From an uncultured Psychrobacter sp. (GTDB taxonomy: Bacteria; Pseudomonadota; Gammaproteobacteria; Pseudomonadales; Moraxellaceae): a stretch of 64,000 bases of DNA. The stretch spans positions 91,855 to 155,854 of the forward strand of contig CANLXO010000007.1 of assembly GCA_947495055.1 (NCBI GenBank), in the 5' to 3' direction. A program made the translations under genes and the position numbers. Numbering within the stretch: position 1 is the stretch's first letter; every line of letters begins with the position of its first letter. Below, piece by piece: positions 1 to 8,708 of this stretch. The notes beneath the pieces were generated by a model. That model was not told the DNA's origin, searched no databases, and was given only the letters and a program-made list of their open reading frames with translations.

Positions 1-486
1 GGTTTTGCCGCCTCCAAAGGGGATCTTAGCCTAGTCTTGGTGATTTTGGTGGGGACACTTGGCGCGGTACTTGGCGCATTGCCTCTATACTATTTAGGGC
101 GAGTATTTGATCAAGAGCGTCTGGCAGCATTTACCGACAAGTACGGCAAATTTGTATTCGTAAAGGCGCAAGATGTGATGTCCGCTAATGACTGGTTTGA
201 TCGTCATGGCAAAATGGCGGTATTTTTTGGGCGGATGGTGCCAGGAGTGCGCTCACTTATATCCATACCTGCAGGTATGAATAAAATGGCAATAGTGCCA
301 TTTTTAGCATTAACAGCATTGGGATCAAGTATTTGGACAACGGTATTGACTTTAGCAGGCTATTACCTAGGTCAAAACTATGAGGTTATTGAAGGCGTAC
401 TTGCCCCTTATTCTAAGATAATAGGCATCGCAATAGTGATTGTGATCATTGGACTGGTGATTAAACGACGTTTAAATGACCAATAA
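1..486 (+). CDS. DedA-family membrane protein, 3' part only
   Basis: The reading frame is open from the first base, so the gene begins upstream of the window; 161 residues are visible. The segment FFGRMVPGVRSLISIPAG followed by the M-x5-F context is the conserved DedA/SNARE-associated core (the R-x-x-PG-x-R motif). Hydrophobic stretches lie near the visible N terminus, around the middle (FLALTALGSSIWTTVLTLAG) and at the C terminus, which ends in a basic KRRL tail. The family comprises inner-membrane proteins linked to proton-motive-force homeostasis and undecaprenyl-phosphate or phospholipid translocation; which lipid this member handles cannot be told from sequence. No terminator is evident after the stop. 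Confidence 0.85.
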   Translation, partial: GFAASKGDLSLVLVILVGTLGAVLGALPLYYLGRVFDQERLAAFTDKYGKFVFVKAQDVMSANDWFDRHGKMAVFFGRMVPGVRSLISIPAGMNKMAIVPFLALTALGSSIWTTVLTLAGYYLGQNYEVIEGVLAPYSKIIGIAIVIVIIGLVIKRRLNDQ

Positions 487-793
487 AGATAATAATATCC
501 TGACAAATGTCTTTAATTACTGCCCTTAACCTATTGATAACTATAAATAAAAAAGTTTTTTGTAAACGTATTTATTATTCGTATAAACGGATGTTATATA
601 TGAATTTATTTAAATATTAAATCTTAATACATGATTATATATAGCTTGAGAGCAGTTTAATAGATTCTAAAAGACGCCAAAATATGGTGAAAGCACTGTT
701 TTCAATCACCTTGTATGAAAGTTGGTATCATAATTGCTTACGTTTACATCAATAAAAAATATGTTATAAATAACCTGTCTACAAAAATCAAGG
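487..793. other. AT-rich intergenic region with a sigma70 promoter at its right end
   Basis: No plausible gene and no strong hairpin with a T-run was seen. The only recognisable signal is the promoter at 743-770, described separately. The rest is AT-rich spacer. Confidence 0.5.
743..770 (+). promoter_or_regulatory. Candidate sigma70 promoter for the small ORF and the SMP-30 gene
   Basis: A TTTACA -35 box and a TATAAA -10 box are separated by 16 bases. Transcription would start near 777, shortly before the small ORF at 794. The match to consensus is good, and no other gene start lies nearby. Confidence 0.55.
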
Positions 794-1045
794 ATGAATG
801 GAGTGACAGGTCTAAAATTCTATACCAACGGTCATATCATGACTAAAGCTGACAGTATGAACCAAAAGCTTATCACTTTAGCTCAACAATACGACACATC
901 GTCGGCAGCTGTCATTATGGATATGAATATTAAACCAAGATATTGTCATCGATATTTAACTTGCCTTACGACTAGTTCAAAAATTATGTTGCGCGCAGCA
1001 GTCGTTATTTTAAACCAACACTTTAAATACGAGTTTAAAAATTAG
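794..1045 (+). CDS. Small hypothetical protein (83 codons), doubtful
   Basis: I do not recognise this protein. It would be 83 residues, or 68 if it starts at the in-frame ATG at 841. It has no signal peptide, membrane segment or known motif, and its C terminus is basic and aromatic (NQHFKYEFKN). The first ATG abuts an AAGG sequence too closely for a normal ribosome-binding site, which weakens the case. In its favour, it sits directly behind a good promoter and ends two bases before the first ATG of the SMP-30 frame, so the two could be cotranscribed and translationally coupled. Alternatively it is simply part of the 5' leader of the SMP-30 gene. Confidence 0.3.
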   Translation: MNGVTGLKFYTNGHIMTKADSMNQKLITLAQQYDTSSAAVIMDMNIKPRYCHRYLTCLTTSSKIMLRAAVVILNQHFKYEFKN

Positions 1046-1056
1046 GAATGATGACA

Positions 1057-1956
1057 ATGTCAAATTACGAGTTAAATGTGGTAGTAGATGACTTCCATTA
1101 TTTAGAAGGACCGCGCTGGTACCAAGATGCCTTGTGGTTCGTCGATTTTTATACTAAAGGCGTGTACCGTATCAATGATGCTGGCGACGCTGAAAAGATC
1201 GTCCATGTTGAAGAACAACCCTCAGGCTTAGGCTGGTTACCTGATGGTCGTATGTTAGTGGTCTCCATGAAAGATCGAAAGATACTACGTTTAGAAGACG
1301 ATGGCGAGCTAGTCGTTCATGCGGATATCTCTAAGCATTGCGGCGGACATGCCAACGATATGGTGGTTGCGCTAAATGGTAATGCTTATGTTGGTGATTT
1401 TGGGTTTGATTTAACAGGCGGTGAGGACTTTAAAGAAACAGGGTTAGTGCTGGTTAGACCTGATGGTAGCTCACAAGTAGTCGCCGAAGGGTTATGCTTT
1501 CCAAATGGTATGGTCATCTCAGCAGATGAAAAGACCTTGATCGTCAACGAGATGTTTGGCAATAGAATCTCGCAATTTGAGGTGTATGATGATGGCACCT
1601 TAGGACCAAGACGAGACTTTGCAAACTTTGGCGAGCTTGGTGATGAGCCAGATCTGTCTAAGCGTATTGAGCGCGCCGAGATTTTGCCTGATGGTTTGAC
1701 CTTAGATCAAGAGGGCGCGGTTTGGATTGCCGATACTTTAAACCATCGCGTTGCTCGTATCAAAGAGGGCGGCGAGATACTAGAAGTCATTGATACCGCA
1801 CCTGAAGGTATCTTTGCGGTGACGCTTGGTGGCGCCGATGGCAAAACACTATTTATGTGTGCAGCGCTCGATTGGGATGAAGAGTCGCGCAAGGCTGAAA
1901 CCAAAGGGCGTATGTTATCTACGCGAGTTGAAGTCGCTCACGATGGGACACCCTAA
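1057..1956 (+). CDS. SMP-30/gluconolactonase/LRE family protein
   Basis: This is a six-bladed beta-propeller hydrolase of the SMP-30/Gnl family, which opens sugar lactones in a divalent-metal-dependent reaction; the true substrate here is unknown. Family hallmarks are the N-terminal LEGPRWY segment, whose Glu is the usual metal ligand, the GHANDMVV and FPNGMV loops carrying Asn ligands, and ILPDGLTLDQEGAVWIAD, which supplies the catalytic Asp region. Three in-frame ATGs occur (1048, 1051, 1057). AGGA at 1044-1047 is correctly spaced only for 1057, giving 299 residues, normal for the family. No signal peptide is seen, so the protein is likely cytoplasmic. Confidence 0.85.
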   Translation: MSNYELNVVVDDFHYLEGPRWYQDALWFVDFYTKGVYRINDAGDAEKIVHVEEQPSGLGWLPDGRMLVVSMKDRKILRLEDDGELVVHADISKHCGGHANDMVVALNGNAYVGDFGFDLTGGEDFKETGLVLVRPDGSSQVVAEGLCFPNGMVISADEKTLIVNEMFGNRISQFEVYDDGTLGPRRDFANFGELGDEPDLSKRIERAEILPDGLTLDQEGAVWIADTLNHRVARIKEGGEILEVIDTAPEGIFAVTLGGADGKTLFMCAALDWDEESRKAETKGRMLSTRVEVAHDGTP

Positions 1957-1981
1957 AATAAGCCTTTATCATTGAATTAAG

Positions 1982-2012
1982 AAGCAACGACAGCAATGTG
2001 GTTGCTTTTTTT
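1982..2012 (+). terminator. Rho-independent terminator after the SMP-30 gene
   Basis: AAGCAAC and GTTGCTT form a seven-pair stem with a 12-base loop, running into a T-run. Confidence 0.6.
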
Positions 2013-2132
2013 GGTTTAAGAAGAGCTCTTTTAGAGGATGTCAAAGGGCAAGCAAATATCTTGTTTTATCCCTAAATATAAAGCAATATGAGCTATATTA
2101 TATAGAGTCATCACCTACAAGGACGTTTTATC

Positions 2133-2867
2133 ATGGCTACAAATACACTCCCTTTATCTGGCAAACTCATCCTAAAGTCAACGATGCTGGGTGCATCAGT
2201 AGTTGCGCTACTAGCCAGCTCAGGCTGCGCGACCGATTCTTTGTTGCAAGATAACAATACAGTGAGCGAGCGCTCTATCAAGACCCTGCTATCGCAAGAT
2301 CAAATCATCGCTTTTGGGCGTCCTGCGCAAATACTGCCTAAAACGCCAAATGCGACGATGGTCATCGTTGGTGAAAAGAACAGCTATGTGCTAACCCAAG
2401 GTGGAACTGAAATGGTCAATCTGCTGACCAATCTGACCCCAAAAAATATCCAAGTCGAAAACGATATGAGCTTTACCGTACCAAATAATGATGGCTACTT
2501 TCAAGGTCAAATGAAGCTGTCTTATGCCAAATTAAAGGACGAGTTTGCCCGCAGTGATTATCAATTCTTTTTGCAAAACGGCGGACAAGATTGTACCTCT
2601 GCCAGTGATACGCGTATCAATGCCCAGCGCTTTTGTTTTACCGTACCAGTCAAAGGTGCTATCTACCCACAAGTGAGCAATTTGAGCATGATTCAATCGC
2701 AGTACCGTGCTTTGAGCAAACCCTATACTGTGACCTTTTATGGTCAAACTAAGCAAACCCAAGTCAATTCAGGCGGTACGAGTACGGCTGGTAAGCTAGT
2801 GTTATTACCTTTTGCGCTGGCCTTTGATGTGGTGACTTTTCCAATACAGCTGTTAGATAGTATATGA
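2133..2867 (+). CDS. Lipoprotein of unknown function with a YceK-like C-terminal segment
   Basis: The N terminus is a clear lipoprotein signal: a basic n-region, a hydrophobic core and the lipobox ASSGC with Cys32 as the lipidation site. The next residue is Ala, so outer-membrane sorting is likely. The 244-residue protein contains a Cys pair in the middle (QDCTSASD and QRFCFTV). It ends in a hydrophobic segment, LPFALAFDVVTFPIQLLD, that resembles the tail of small YceK/YidQ-type lipoproteins. Its function is unknown. The start is supported by AAGGAC about nine bases upstream. It is a single-gene unit followed by its own terminator. Confidence 0.75.
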   Translation: MATNTLPLSGKLILKSTMLGASVVALLASSGCATDSLLQDNNTVSERSIKTLLSQDQIIAFGRPAQILPKTPNATMVIVGEKNSYVLTQGGTEMVNLLTNLTPKNIQVENDMSFTVPNNDGYFQGQMKLSYAKLKDEFARSDYQFFLQNGGQDCTSASDTRINAQRFCFTVPVKGAIYPQVSNLSMIQSQYRALSKPYTVTFYGQTKQTQVNSGGTSTAGKLVLLPFALAFDVVTFPIQLLDSI

Positions 2868-2900
2868 AGTTTTTACTCTAAGCCGTTTGTACAAGCAAAC

Positions 2901-2937
2901 GCCGTCTTTCTAATCTAAAGAAAGGCGGTATTTTTTT
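2901..2937 (+). terminator. Rho-independent terminator after the lipoprotein gene
   Basis: GCCGTCTTTC pairs with GAAAGGCGGT across a nine-base loop (two G-U pairs), followed by seven T residues. Confidence 0.85.
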
Positions 2938-3033
2938 GTTTAATTAAAGTTAACCTAATGGTGTAATTATTAAGTTGTTATGATGAATTATAAAGGGTCA
3001 TAAGGTAATTCTTAATAAAGGGGAGACTTAATA

Positions 3034-4860
3034 ATGAAAAATCTGATTTTACTAGCGGGCGCGGCGGGCATGTTGAGCGCTTGCGCCGTACAAAATCCAC
3101 CTACAAGTGTGAGTATGCCTACGACACTAGCAGCAGATATGATCGTGACTAATGCCAAAATTGCGGTAATGGATGACAAAAGAAGTATCGCTCAAGCCAT
3201 AGCGATAAAAGATGGCAAAGTACTGCGTACGGGCAGTGACAAAGATATATTGCGTCTGCGTGATGGCGATACCCAAGTCATCAATGCTGATGGCAAAACG
3301 GTGATACCAGGACTCAATGACTCGCATTTGCACGTTACGCGAGGTGGGCGCTTTTATAATTCAGAGCTGCGCTGGGATGGGGTTACATCACTCAAAGAAG
3401 CTTTGCGCATGCTAAAAGAACAGGCAGATCGGACGCCTGAAGGACAGTGGGTACGGGTTATTGGCGGCTGGTCCCCTTATCAGTTTGAAGAAAAGCGTAT
3501 GCCGACCATTGAGGAGATCAATGAGGCGACAGGTGACACGCCAACTTTCGTATTGTATCTCTACAGTCGTGGCTGGCTCAATCAAGCGGGCCTTGACGCC
3601 TTGGGTATCGATGAAAATACCAAACCGCCTAACAATCAAAGCCGCTATGAAAAAGATAAAAACGGCAAGCTGACTGGCGTATTGCTAGCAGAGCCTAACG
3701 CCATGATCTTGTACCAAGTCATCGGTAAACTGCCGCCTTTATCTAATCAAGAAAAGATCAACTCAACCAAGCACTTTAACCGTGAGCTTAATCGTTTTGG
3801 TCTGACCAGTGCTATTGATGCAGGTGGTGGCGGTCATACTTATCCTGAAGATTACGAAGCGGCAAAGACACTCGTAGAAGCAGGAGAGTCATCTTTACGT
3901 GTCTCCTAATATCTATTCCCGCAAAAGGCAGGCGAGGAGCGCGCCGCTTTTGAGAAATGGATGGCGAACAATACCGCAGATGTCAATGAAGATAGCGATC
4001 TTGAACACGGCTACGAGCTAAAGGGTGGCGGTGAGTATATGACATGGGCGGCAGGCGACTTTGAGAATTTTTTATCTCCTAAGCCTTTGATCAAAAATAA
4101 CGAAGGCTGGCGCAAGCAAACCAAAGAGATTATTCAGATGCATGTCAACGAGGGCTGGTCATTTAGGCAGCATTTGACCTATGGTGAGAACACCGCCCTG
4201 ATCGTCGATTTGGTTGATGAGATTGACCGCGAGAACAATGGCAAAATTCGCAATGAGATGCGCTGGGCAATTGATCATGCCGAAACTGTCAATGATAAGA
4301 CGCTTAAAGAAATCAAACGTCTAGGCGGCGGCATATCGATACAAGATCGCATGGCCTATGCAGGCTAGTATTTCTTAGATCGTTACGGCGCTGAGGCTGC
4401 TAGTACTTCGCCGCCATTCAAAAAGATATTTGACATGGGTATTCCACTTGGGGCAGGTACTGACGGTACGCGAGTTTCAAGTTATAACCCTTGGATTGCG
4501 CTGTACTGGATGACGACAGGTAAGACAGTCGGCGGCACGCCGCTATATGGCAAAGATAACGTTCTCTCTAGAGCAGATGCACTAGAGGTGTATACCAAAG
4601 GCAGCGCTTGGTTCTCAAATGAAGAAACGGTAAAAGGTACTCTTGAGCCAGGTATGTATGCTGACTTTGCACTATTGTCTGATGATTACTTTAGTGTCCC
4701 CGATGAGAAAATCAAAACTATCGAAGCCGACCTTACCGTCGTTGGTGGTGACGTAGTATATGGCACCGGTAAATACAGTAAACTTGCGCCAACACTAGCG
4801 CCTGTGATTCCAAGCTGGTCTCCGGTAAAATATTACGGCGGTTATCAAAACGCCAAGTAA
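3034..4860 (+). pseudogene. YtcJ-type amidohydrolase lipoprotein, broken by two in-frame stops
   Basis: One reading frame of 608 codons is interrupted only by TAA at codon 292 (3907-3909) and TAG at codon 445 (4366-4368). All three pieces are in the same frame and keep family sequence up to and beyond each stop, so no indel is needed. The N terminus is a lipoprotein signal with lipobox LSAC (Cys17). Family marks are the metal-binding NDSHLHVTRGG segment (H-x-H) and, in the last piece, GAGTDGTRVSSYNPW. Related proteins are amidohydrolase-3 enzymes acting on amide or ester bonds of mostly unknown substrates. The TAG sits where relatives commonly have Glu (GEYF-x-DRYG), a one-base change. A GGGGAG ribosome site precedes the ATG. 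Sequencing error is possible but less likely for two substitutions. Confidence 0.85.
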
Positions 4861-4884
4861 ATTATTGAAATTGCGATAAAGAAT

Positions 4885-4909
4885 CGGTCTATTATTAGGC
4901 CGTTTTTTT
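4885..4909 (+). terminator. Rho-independent terminator after the amidohydrolase pseudogene
   Basis: CGGTCT and AGGCCG form a six-pair stem (one G-U pair) with a six-base loop and a seven-T tail. Confidence 0.75.
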
Positions 4910-4995
4910 GTATTGATATTAACCATTCAACACGCTCTAGGATTTTGGCGCGTAGGCAGGTACAATACTAGATATACACAGAGACTTATTAAGCA

Positions 4996-5039
4996 AAGGA
5001 CAGGCATGTAAGATACTTACGCGCGCTGTCCTTATTTTT
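4996..5039 (+). promoter_or_regulatory. Hairpin plus T-run in the folD leader, possible attenuator
   Basis: AAGGACAG (4996-5003) pairs with CTGTCCTT (5026-5033). An inner stem GTAAG/CTTAC (5008-5012 with 5016-5020) stacks inside it. A run of T follows, then a second T-run just before the folD ribosome site GGAG. It looks like an intrinsic terminator but lies downstream of the upstream gene's own terminator and about 30 bases before folD. It is therefore either a leader attenuator or a terminator for a short transcript starting near the TACAAT at 4961-4966. Confidence 0.45.
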
Positions 5040-5061
5040 TCGCTTTTTTATTGGAGTTATC

Positions 5062-5958
5062 ATGTCACTTGCTCAAGCGTCGTCAACCGCTCACTCTGCT
5101 ACTGTTTTGGACGGCAAAGCCCTTGCCAAAGAGATAGAGCAGCAACTACAGACTCGCGTTGCAGCGATCAAAGCTAAGACAGGACGCACGCCAAGCCTTG
5201 CGACGATATTAGTCGGCAGCGACCCTGCTTCTGCCACTTATGTCCGTATGAAAGGTAATGCTTGTAAGCGTGTCGGTATGGACTCTATTCGCGTTGAGAT
5301 GCCAAGTGAGACGACGACTGAGCAGCTGATGGCAAAGATTGATGAACTCAATAACAACGCTGATGTCCACGGTATTTTGCTTCAGCATCCAGTGCCTGAG
5401 CATATCGATGAGCGCGCCTGTTTCGAGCAGATCGCACTAGCAAAAGATGTCGATGGGGTGACCAGTTTGGGCTTTGGTCGTATGAGCATGCAGCAGCCTG
5501 CTTACGGCTCGTGTACGCCCCAAGGCATCATGCATTTGCTCGCGCATTATAATATTGAGCTGGCAGGTCGCGAAGCGGTGGTCGTAGGTCGTAGCCCCAT
5601 CTTAGGTAAGCCGATGGCGATGATGTTATTAAATGCCAATTGTACGGTGACGATTTGCCATTCTAGAACGCAGGATTTGGCCGCTCATGTACAGCGCGCT
5701 GATATCATCGTCGGTGCAGTAGGCGTGCCTGAGCTAATCAAATCAGAATGGATAAAAGCAGGCGCGGTCGTTATTGATGCAGGCTTTCATCCAACAGATG
5801 ACGGCGGCGTTGGAGATATTCAAATGCAAGGGATAGCAGAAATAGCCAGTGCTTACACGCCAGTGCCAGGCGGCGTTGGACCGATGACTATCAATACCCT
5901 TATTCGCCAAACCGTTATTGCAGCAGAGCAGGCAGCGGGTTTGGCATTCAAAGTGTAA
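5062..5958 (+). CDS. folD: Bifunctional methylene-THF dehydrogenase/methenyl-THF cyclohydrolase
   Basis: FolD interconverts 5,10-methylene-THF, 5,10-methenyl-THF and 10-formyl-THF in the cytoplasm, feeding purine and formyl-Met synthesis. The 298 residues match the family length apart from a short polar N-terminal extension before VLDGKALA. Diagnostic segments are [17 protein letters not shown] with the catalytic Tyr and Lys, the GILLQHPVP substrate loop, KDVDGVTS, and the NADP-binding [14 protein letters not shown]. The C terminus carries [10 protein letters not shown]. The ATG is preceded by GGAG at good spacing. The gene stands alone here, after the leader hairpin described separately. Confidence 0.97.
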   Translation: MSLAQASSTAHSATVLDGKALAKEIEQQLQTRVAAIKAKTGRTPSLATILVGSDPASATYVRMKGNACKRVGMDSIRVEMPSETTTEQLMAKIDELNNNADVHGILLQHPVPEHIDERACFEQIALAKDVDGVTSLGFGRMSMQQPAYGSCTPQGIMHLLAHYNIELAGREAVVVGRSPILGKPMAMMLLNANCTVTICHSRTQDLAAHVQRADIIVGAVGVPELIKSEWIKAGAVVIDAGFHPTDDGGVGDIQMQGIAEIASAYTPVPGGVGPMTINTLIRQTVIAAEQAAGLAFKV

Positions 5959-6065
5959 ACGTATTAAATTTTCGCTGAGCGTTTCTACACTGATTGCCAA
6001 TACCTAAAGAATTTAAGGGTGTATCGACTTAAACTATCATTGTGAACCAGTAGGTAGGATTTCAA

Positions 6066-6584
6066 ATGACTAAAAGAGATGTAGATATTCACAAGCGACT
6101 ACAAAGTATAGGCAGAGAATTTGTAGATACTGTGCATTACATTATTTTATTTTTGATCAGTGTGGTAGTCATCTGGACCGCAGGCAAAGAGTTTATTTAT
6201 ATTGTCCAAAAAGGCTCAGCAGCTTTAAAAGATATCTTAATGTTGTTTATTTACCTTGAGCTGCTCGCTATGATCGGTATTTATTTTAAGACCCATCGTC
6301 TGCCTGTCCAGTTTTTAATATTTATTGCGATTACCGCTTTGTCACGGCATTTGGTAGTCGATGTGCAGGCTGTATCAGATTACTTTCACCTATGGTTATT
6401 GGCAACCATCTCCATAGCTATCTTAGCACTGAGTGCCTCTATTGTAGTCCTGACATGGACGGCAAAAAAATTCGGTCGACCAGAGGACAATCTTAATCGC
6501 CAACATGCAGATTTAACGATCAAAGCGCTATTACCACGTGACGCTCAACAACCAGATAATGATACAAAGCATTACCGTGAATAA
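6066..6584 (+). CDS. PsiE-like inner-membrane protein
   Basis: This 172-residue protein has about four hydrophobic segments: HYIILFLISVVVIWTAG, the LMLFIYLELLAMIGIYF region, FLIFIAITALSR and the LLATISIAILALSASIVVL region. The ELLAMIGIYFKTHRLPVQF stretch and the following ALSRHLVVD are typical of the phosphate-starvation-inducible PsiE family. The molecular role of that family is unknown, and no Pho box was identified. The N terminus is charged and cytoplasmic, and the C-terminal tail of about 30 residues is polar. The gene converges on corA with no obvious terminator between them. Confidence 0.75.
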   Translation: MTKRDVDIHKRLQSIGREFVDTVHYIILFLISVVVIWTAGKEFIYIVQKGSAALKDILMLFIYLELLAMIGIYFKTHRLPVQFLIFIAITALSRHLVVDVQAVSDYFHLWLLATISIAILALSASIVVLTWTAKKFGRPEDNLNRQHADLTIKALLPRDAQQPDNDTKHYRE

Positions 6585-6645
6585 AAGCGTTTGAAAGTGT
6601 TGGTCTTAGATTAGCTATGTTAGATAGTACCCTTTAGTTAATACG

Positions 6646-7848
6646 CTACAACCATTTAAGACGCTTAAAATTATAGTACAGATAGCTACATAGTGCGATG
6701 ATGAGTCCCATGATGACCAGATAAGAGTACTTCCAATGTAGCTCTGGCATAAAGTCAAAGTTCATACCATAGATACCTGCGATAGCCGTTGGTACCGCCA
6801 AGATACCCGCCCAAGCTGCCAACTTACGCACCACTTCGTTCTGTCCCATGTTGACCATGGCCATATAGGTATTCATCACCACGCTGAGCATCTCATTGAG
6901 ACCATTTATCGCATCTAGAGAATGTAATAGATGGTCGTTCACATCACGAAAGTAGGGTTTAGCCGCTTGTGAGAAGCCTGAGACCAGCTCGCTCTTTTTG
7001 TGATTAATAAAAAAGCTACAGATATCTTGCACGGGCAAGATAATGGCGCGCATATGTACCAATTGGGATTTGAGCTCATAGAGGTTTTTTAATGTGCTTT
7101 TATTAAACTCATAAGTGAAGACATAGCGCTCTTGCTCGCGCAGATACTGCCCTAAGCGGTCGGTAATAGGCATATAGTTATCGACGATAAAATCGAGAAT
7201 GGCGTGCAAAACAAAGATAGGCCCCATACGTAGTTTCTCAGGGCGACGATGGCAGTGTTCACGCACAGGCGCGTAGGAATTTGAGGGACCATTACGAATG
7301 GTAATTAGATAGTTTTTACCCATAAATATCGCGGTGGTGCCATAGCGAATGACATTGTCTTCTAACTTAGCAGTACGCAGAACGACAAAGACCATGTCGT
7401 TGTCGTAGTTCTCAACCTTAGCGCGCTGATGATCGGCAAAAGCATCTTCTATCGCAAGCTCGTGGAGTCCAAAGGCGTCTTGCACCTTTATCATCGTCTC
7501 AAGGCTCGGATCATAAAGACCAAGCCAGATAAACTGACCGCTATTGCTCAATGCACGGCTGACATCGTTAAGTGCAACCTGAGTGATCTTTTCACCCGTC
7601 TTACGCGAGTAGGAATAGCAGCTGACCACTTCATCGACGCTCGTATATTCTATATCCTCGTAGCGCTCAGAATCAGGGTCATAGACCGTCATGGTCTCGA
7701 TAGTATCTGCAAGCGTGCTATCAGCGTCGCCATAGATATAGCTGTCATAATCAGCGATATAAGGCTGACCTGAGTAAATATGTTTGAGGTTGGTATCAGG
7801 GGTGATATGGGTATTGGTTTTTACCGCAAGATCGTCGTTATCCATCAT
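6646..7848 (-). CDS. corA: CorA-family magnesium/cobalt channel
   Basis: CorA is a homopentameric inner-membrane Mg2+ channel. The 400-residue protein has the expected long acidic cytoplasmic N-terminal domain, then two C-terminal transmembrane helices. The selectivity motif YGMNF (in AGIYGMNFDFMPE) follows the first helix, and the protein ends with a basic KRLKWL tail. A second ATG lies directly after the first, and the start cannot be decided between them. It lies 18 bases downstream of the DUF2237 gene on the same strand, so the two are probably cotranscribed. CorA relatives can instead transport Zn2+ or Ni2+; the E. coli-type MPEL-like loop favours Mg2+/Co2+. Confidence 0.93.
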   Translation of the reverse strand: MMDNDDLAVKTNTHITPDTNLKHIYSGQPYIADYDSYIYGDADSTLADTIETMTVYDPDSERYEDIEYTSVDEVVSCYSYSRKTGEKITQVALNDVSRALSNSGQFIWLGLYDPSLETMIKVQDAFGLHELAIEDAFADHQRAKVENYDNDMVFVVLRTAKLEDNVIRYGTTAIFMGKNYLITIRNGPSNSYAPVREHCHRRPEKLRMGPIFVLHAILDFIVDNYMPITDRLGQYLREQERYVFTYEFNKSTLKNLYELKSQLVHMRAIILPVQDICSFFINHKKSELVSGFSQAAKPYFRDVNDHLLHSLDAINGLNEMLSVVMNTYMAMVNMGQNEVVRKLAAWAGILAVPTAIAGIYGMNFDFMPELHWKYSYLVIMGLIIALCSYLYYNFKRLKWL

Positions 7849-7866
7849 CTCTTATCCATGCCTAAA

Positions 7867-8256
7867 CTAAAGAGCGAAGCGTTTTAGCGTATCGATATCG
7901 ACTAAGGTCAGTAAGCTTTCATGACAAGCCTCTAGCTTGATTTGCGGAGCAATATCAAAATCGAGCGCCTCAACCCAGCGCAGCGCGCAGATACACCAGT
8001 AGTCACCAGGTTTGAGACCAGCAAAATTATACTCAGGTAACGGGGTGATCAAATCATTGCCACGATCGGCTGAAAAGCTCAAAAATTCACTAGTCATCTT
8101 GGCGCAGACAGTATGCTGACCGACATCAAAGTGACCTGTGTGACAAAATCCATTACGGTAGTAGCCAGTAATAGGATCAAAGCAGCAGCTAGCAAGAGCG
8201 GTGCCTAATACGTTGGTTTGGTTGATATCGGGACTTGGATGGTGGTCAATCGACAT
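7867..8256 (-). CDS. DUF2237 family protein
   Basis: This 129-residue cytoplasmic protein is recognisable as DUF2237. It has NVLGTALASCCFDPITGYYR near the N terminus, HTVCAKMT-x-EFL and GNDLITPLPEY in the middle, then GLKPGDYWCICALRW and a C-terminal HESLLTLVDIDTLK. The conserved cysteines (CCFDP, VCAK, WCICA) suggest metal or thiol chemistry, but the family's function is not known to me. GGAAA supports the ATG. It is the first gene of a likely two-gene unit with corA. Confidence 0.8.
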   Translation of the reverse strand: MSIDHHPSPDINQTNVLGTALASCCFDPITGYYRNGFCHTGHFDVGQHTVCAKMTSEFLSFSADRGNDLITPLPEYNFAGLKPGDYWCICALRWVEALDFDIAPQIKLEACHESLLTLVDIDTLKRFAL

Positions 8257-8708
8257 AAGATTTCCAGATAAATGATAAGTAAACGCTAGTGTACCATGAG
8301 TCTATCTTGCTGCCATGGCAGATTTTATATCTAGGTTGACTGCCAATGGTAAAGCTTAAGCCAGCAGGCATTAGCGCCGCAGGCGAAAGAATATAAATAA
8401 TCAGTCGTTATTGGCGTTAATTATGGCTAGGCGAACTCTAGTCGCTATGCTAAACTTAGGCGCAAAGTGCTTAAATAGCAAAGTATTAAGAACAGGTACT
8501 TGGTTATATAACCGATAAAAAGCATTTTGATTATCTATTTTAGCCTCTCAATAACCTCTACTGCCACCGTTTAGGTATGACCTAGTTTTGGTATTAATAA
8601 TTTTAGTATCATTAGGCAGATAGTGTTGTGTGCTAAAAACTTTTATTTGATCGTCACCTTTTATCATACTGCGTTTTTGGTAAGCGATATACCAAACAAG
8701 GATTTATT
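8257..8708. other. Divergent intergenic region between the DUF2237 gene and hisZ
   Basis: About 450 bases separate two divergent genes. I find no convincing coding frame and no clean terminator. Both promoters must lie here, but no box pair stands out well enough to call. The hisZ ribosome site AAGGA lies at the right end. Confidence 0.5.

Noticed and set aside
3961-4368. Separate genes for the second and third parts of the amidohydrolase
   Set aside because: Both parts are in the same frame as the first, lack ribosome sites and carry internal family sequence, so they are fragments of one broken gene.
3907-4368. Programmed stop-codon readthrough in the amidohydrolase
   Set aside because: Both stops are followed by T, no downstream stimulator was seen, and two different stop codons are used; decay is simpler.
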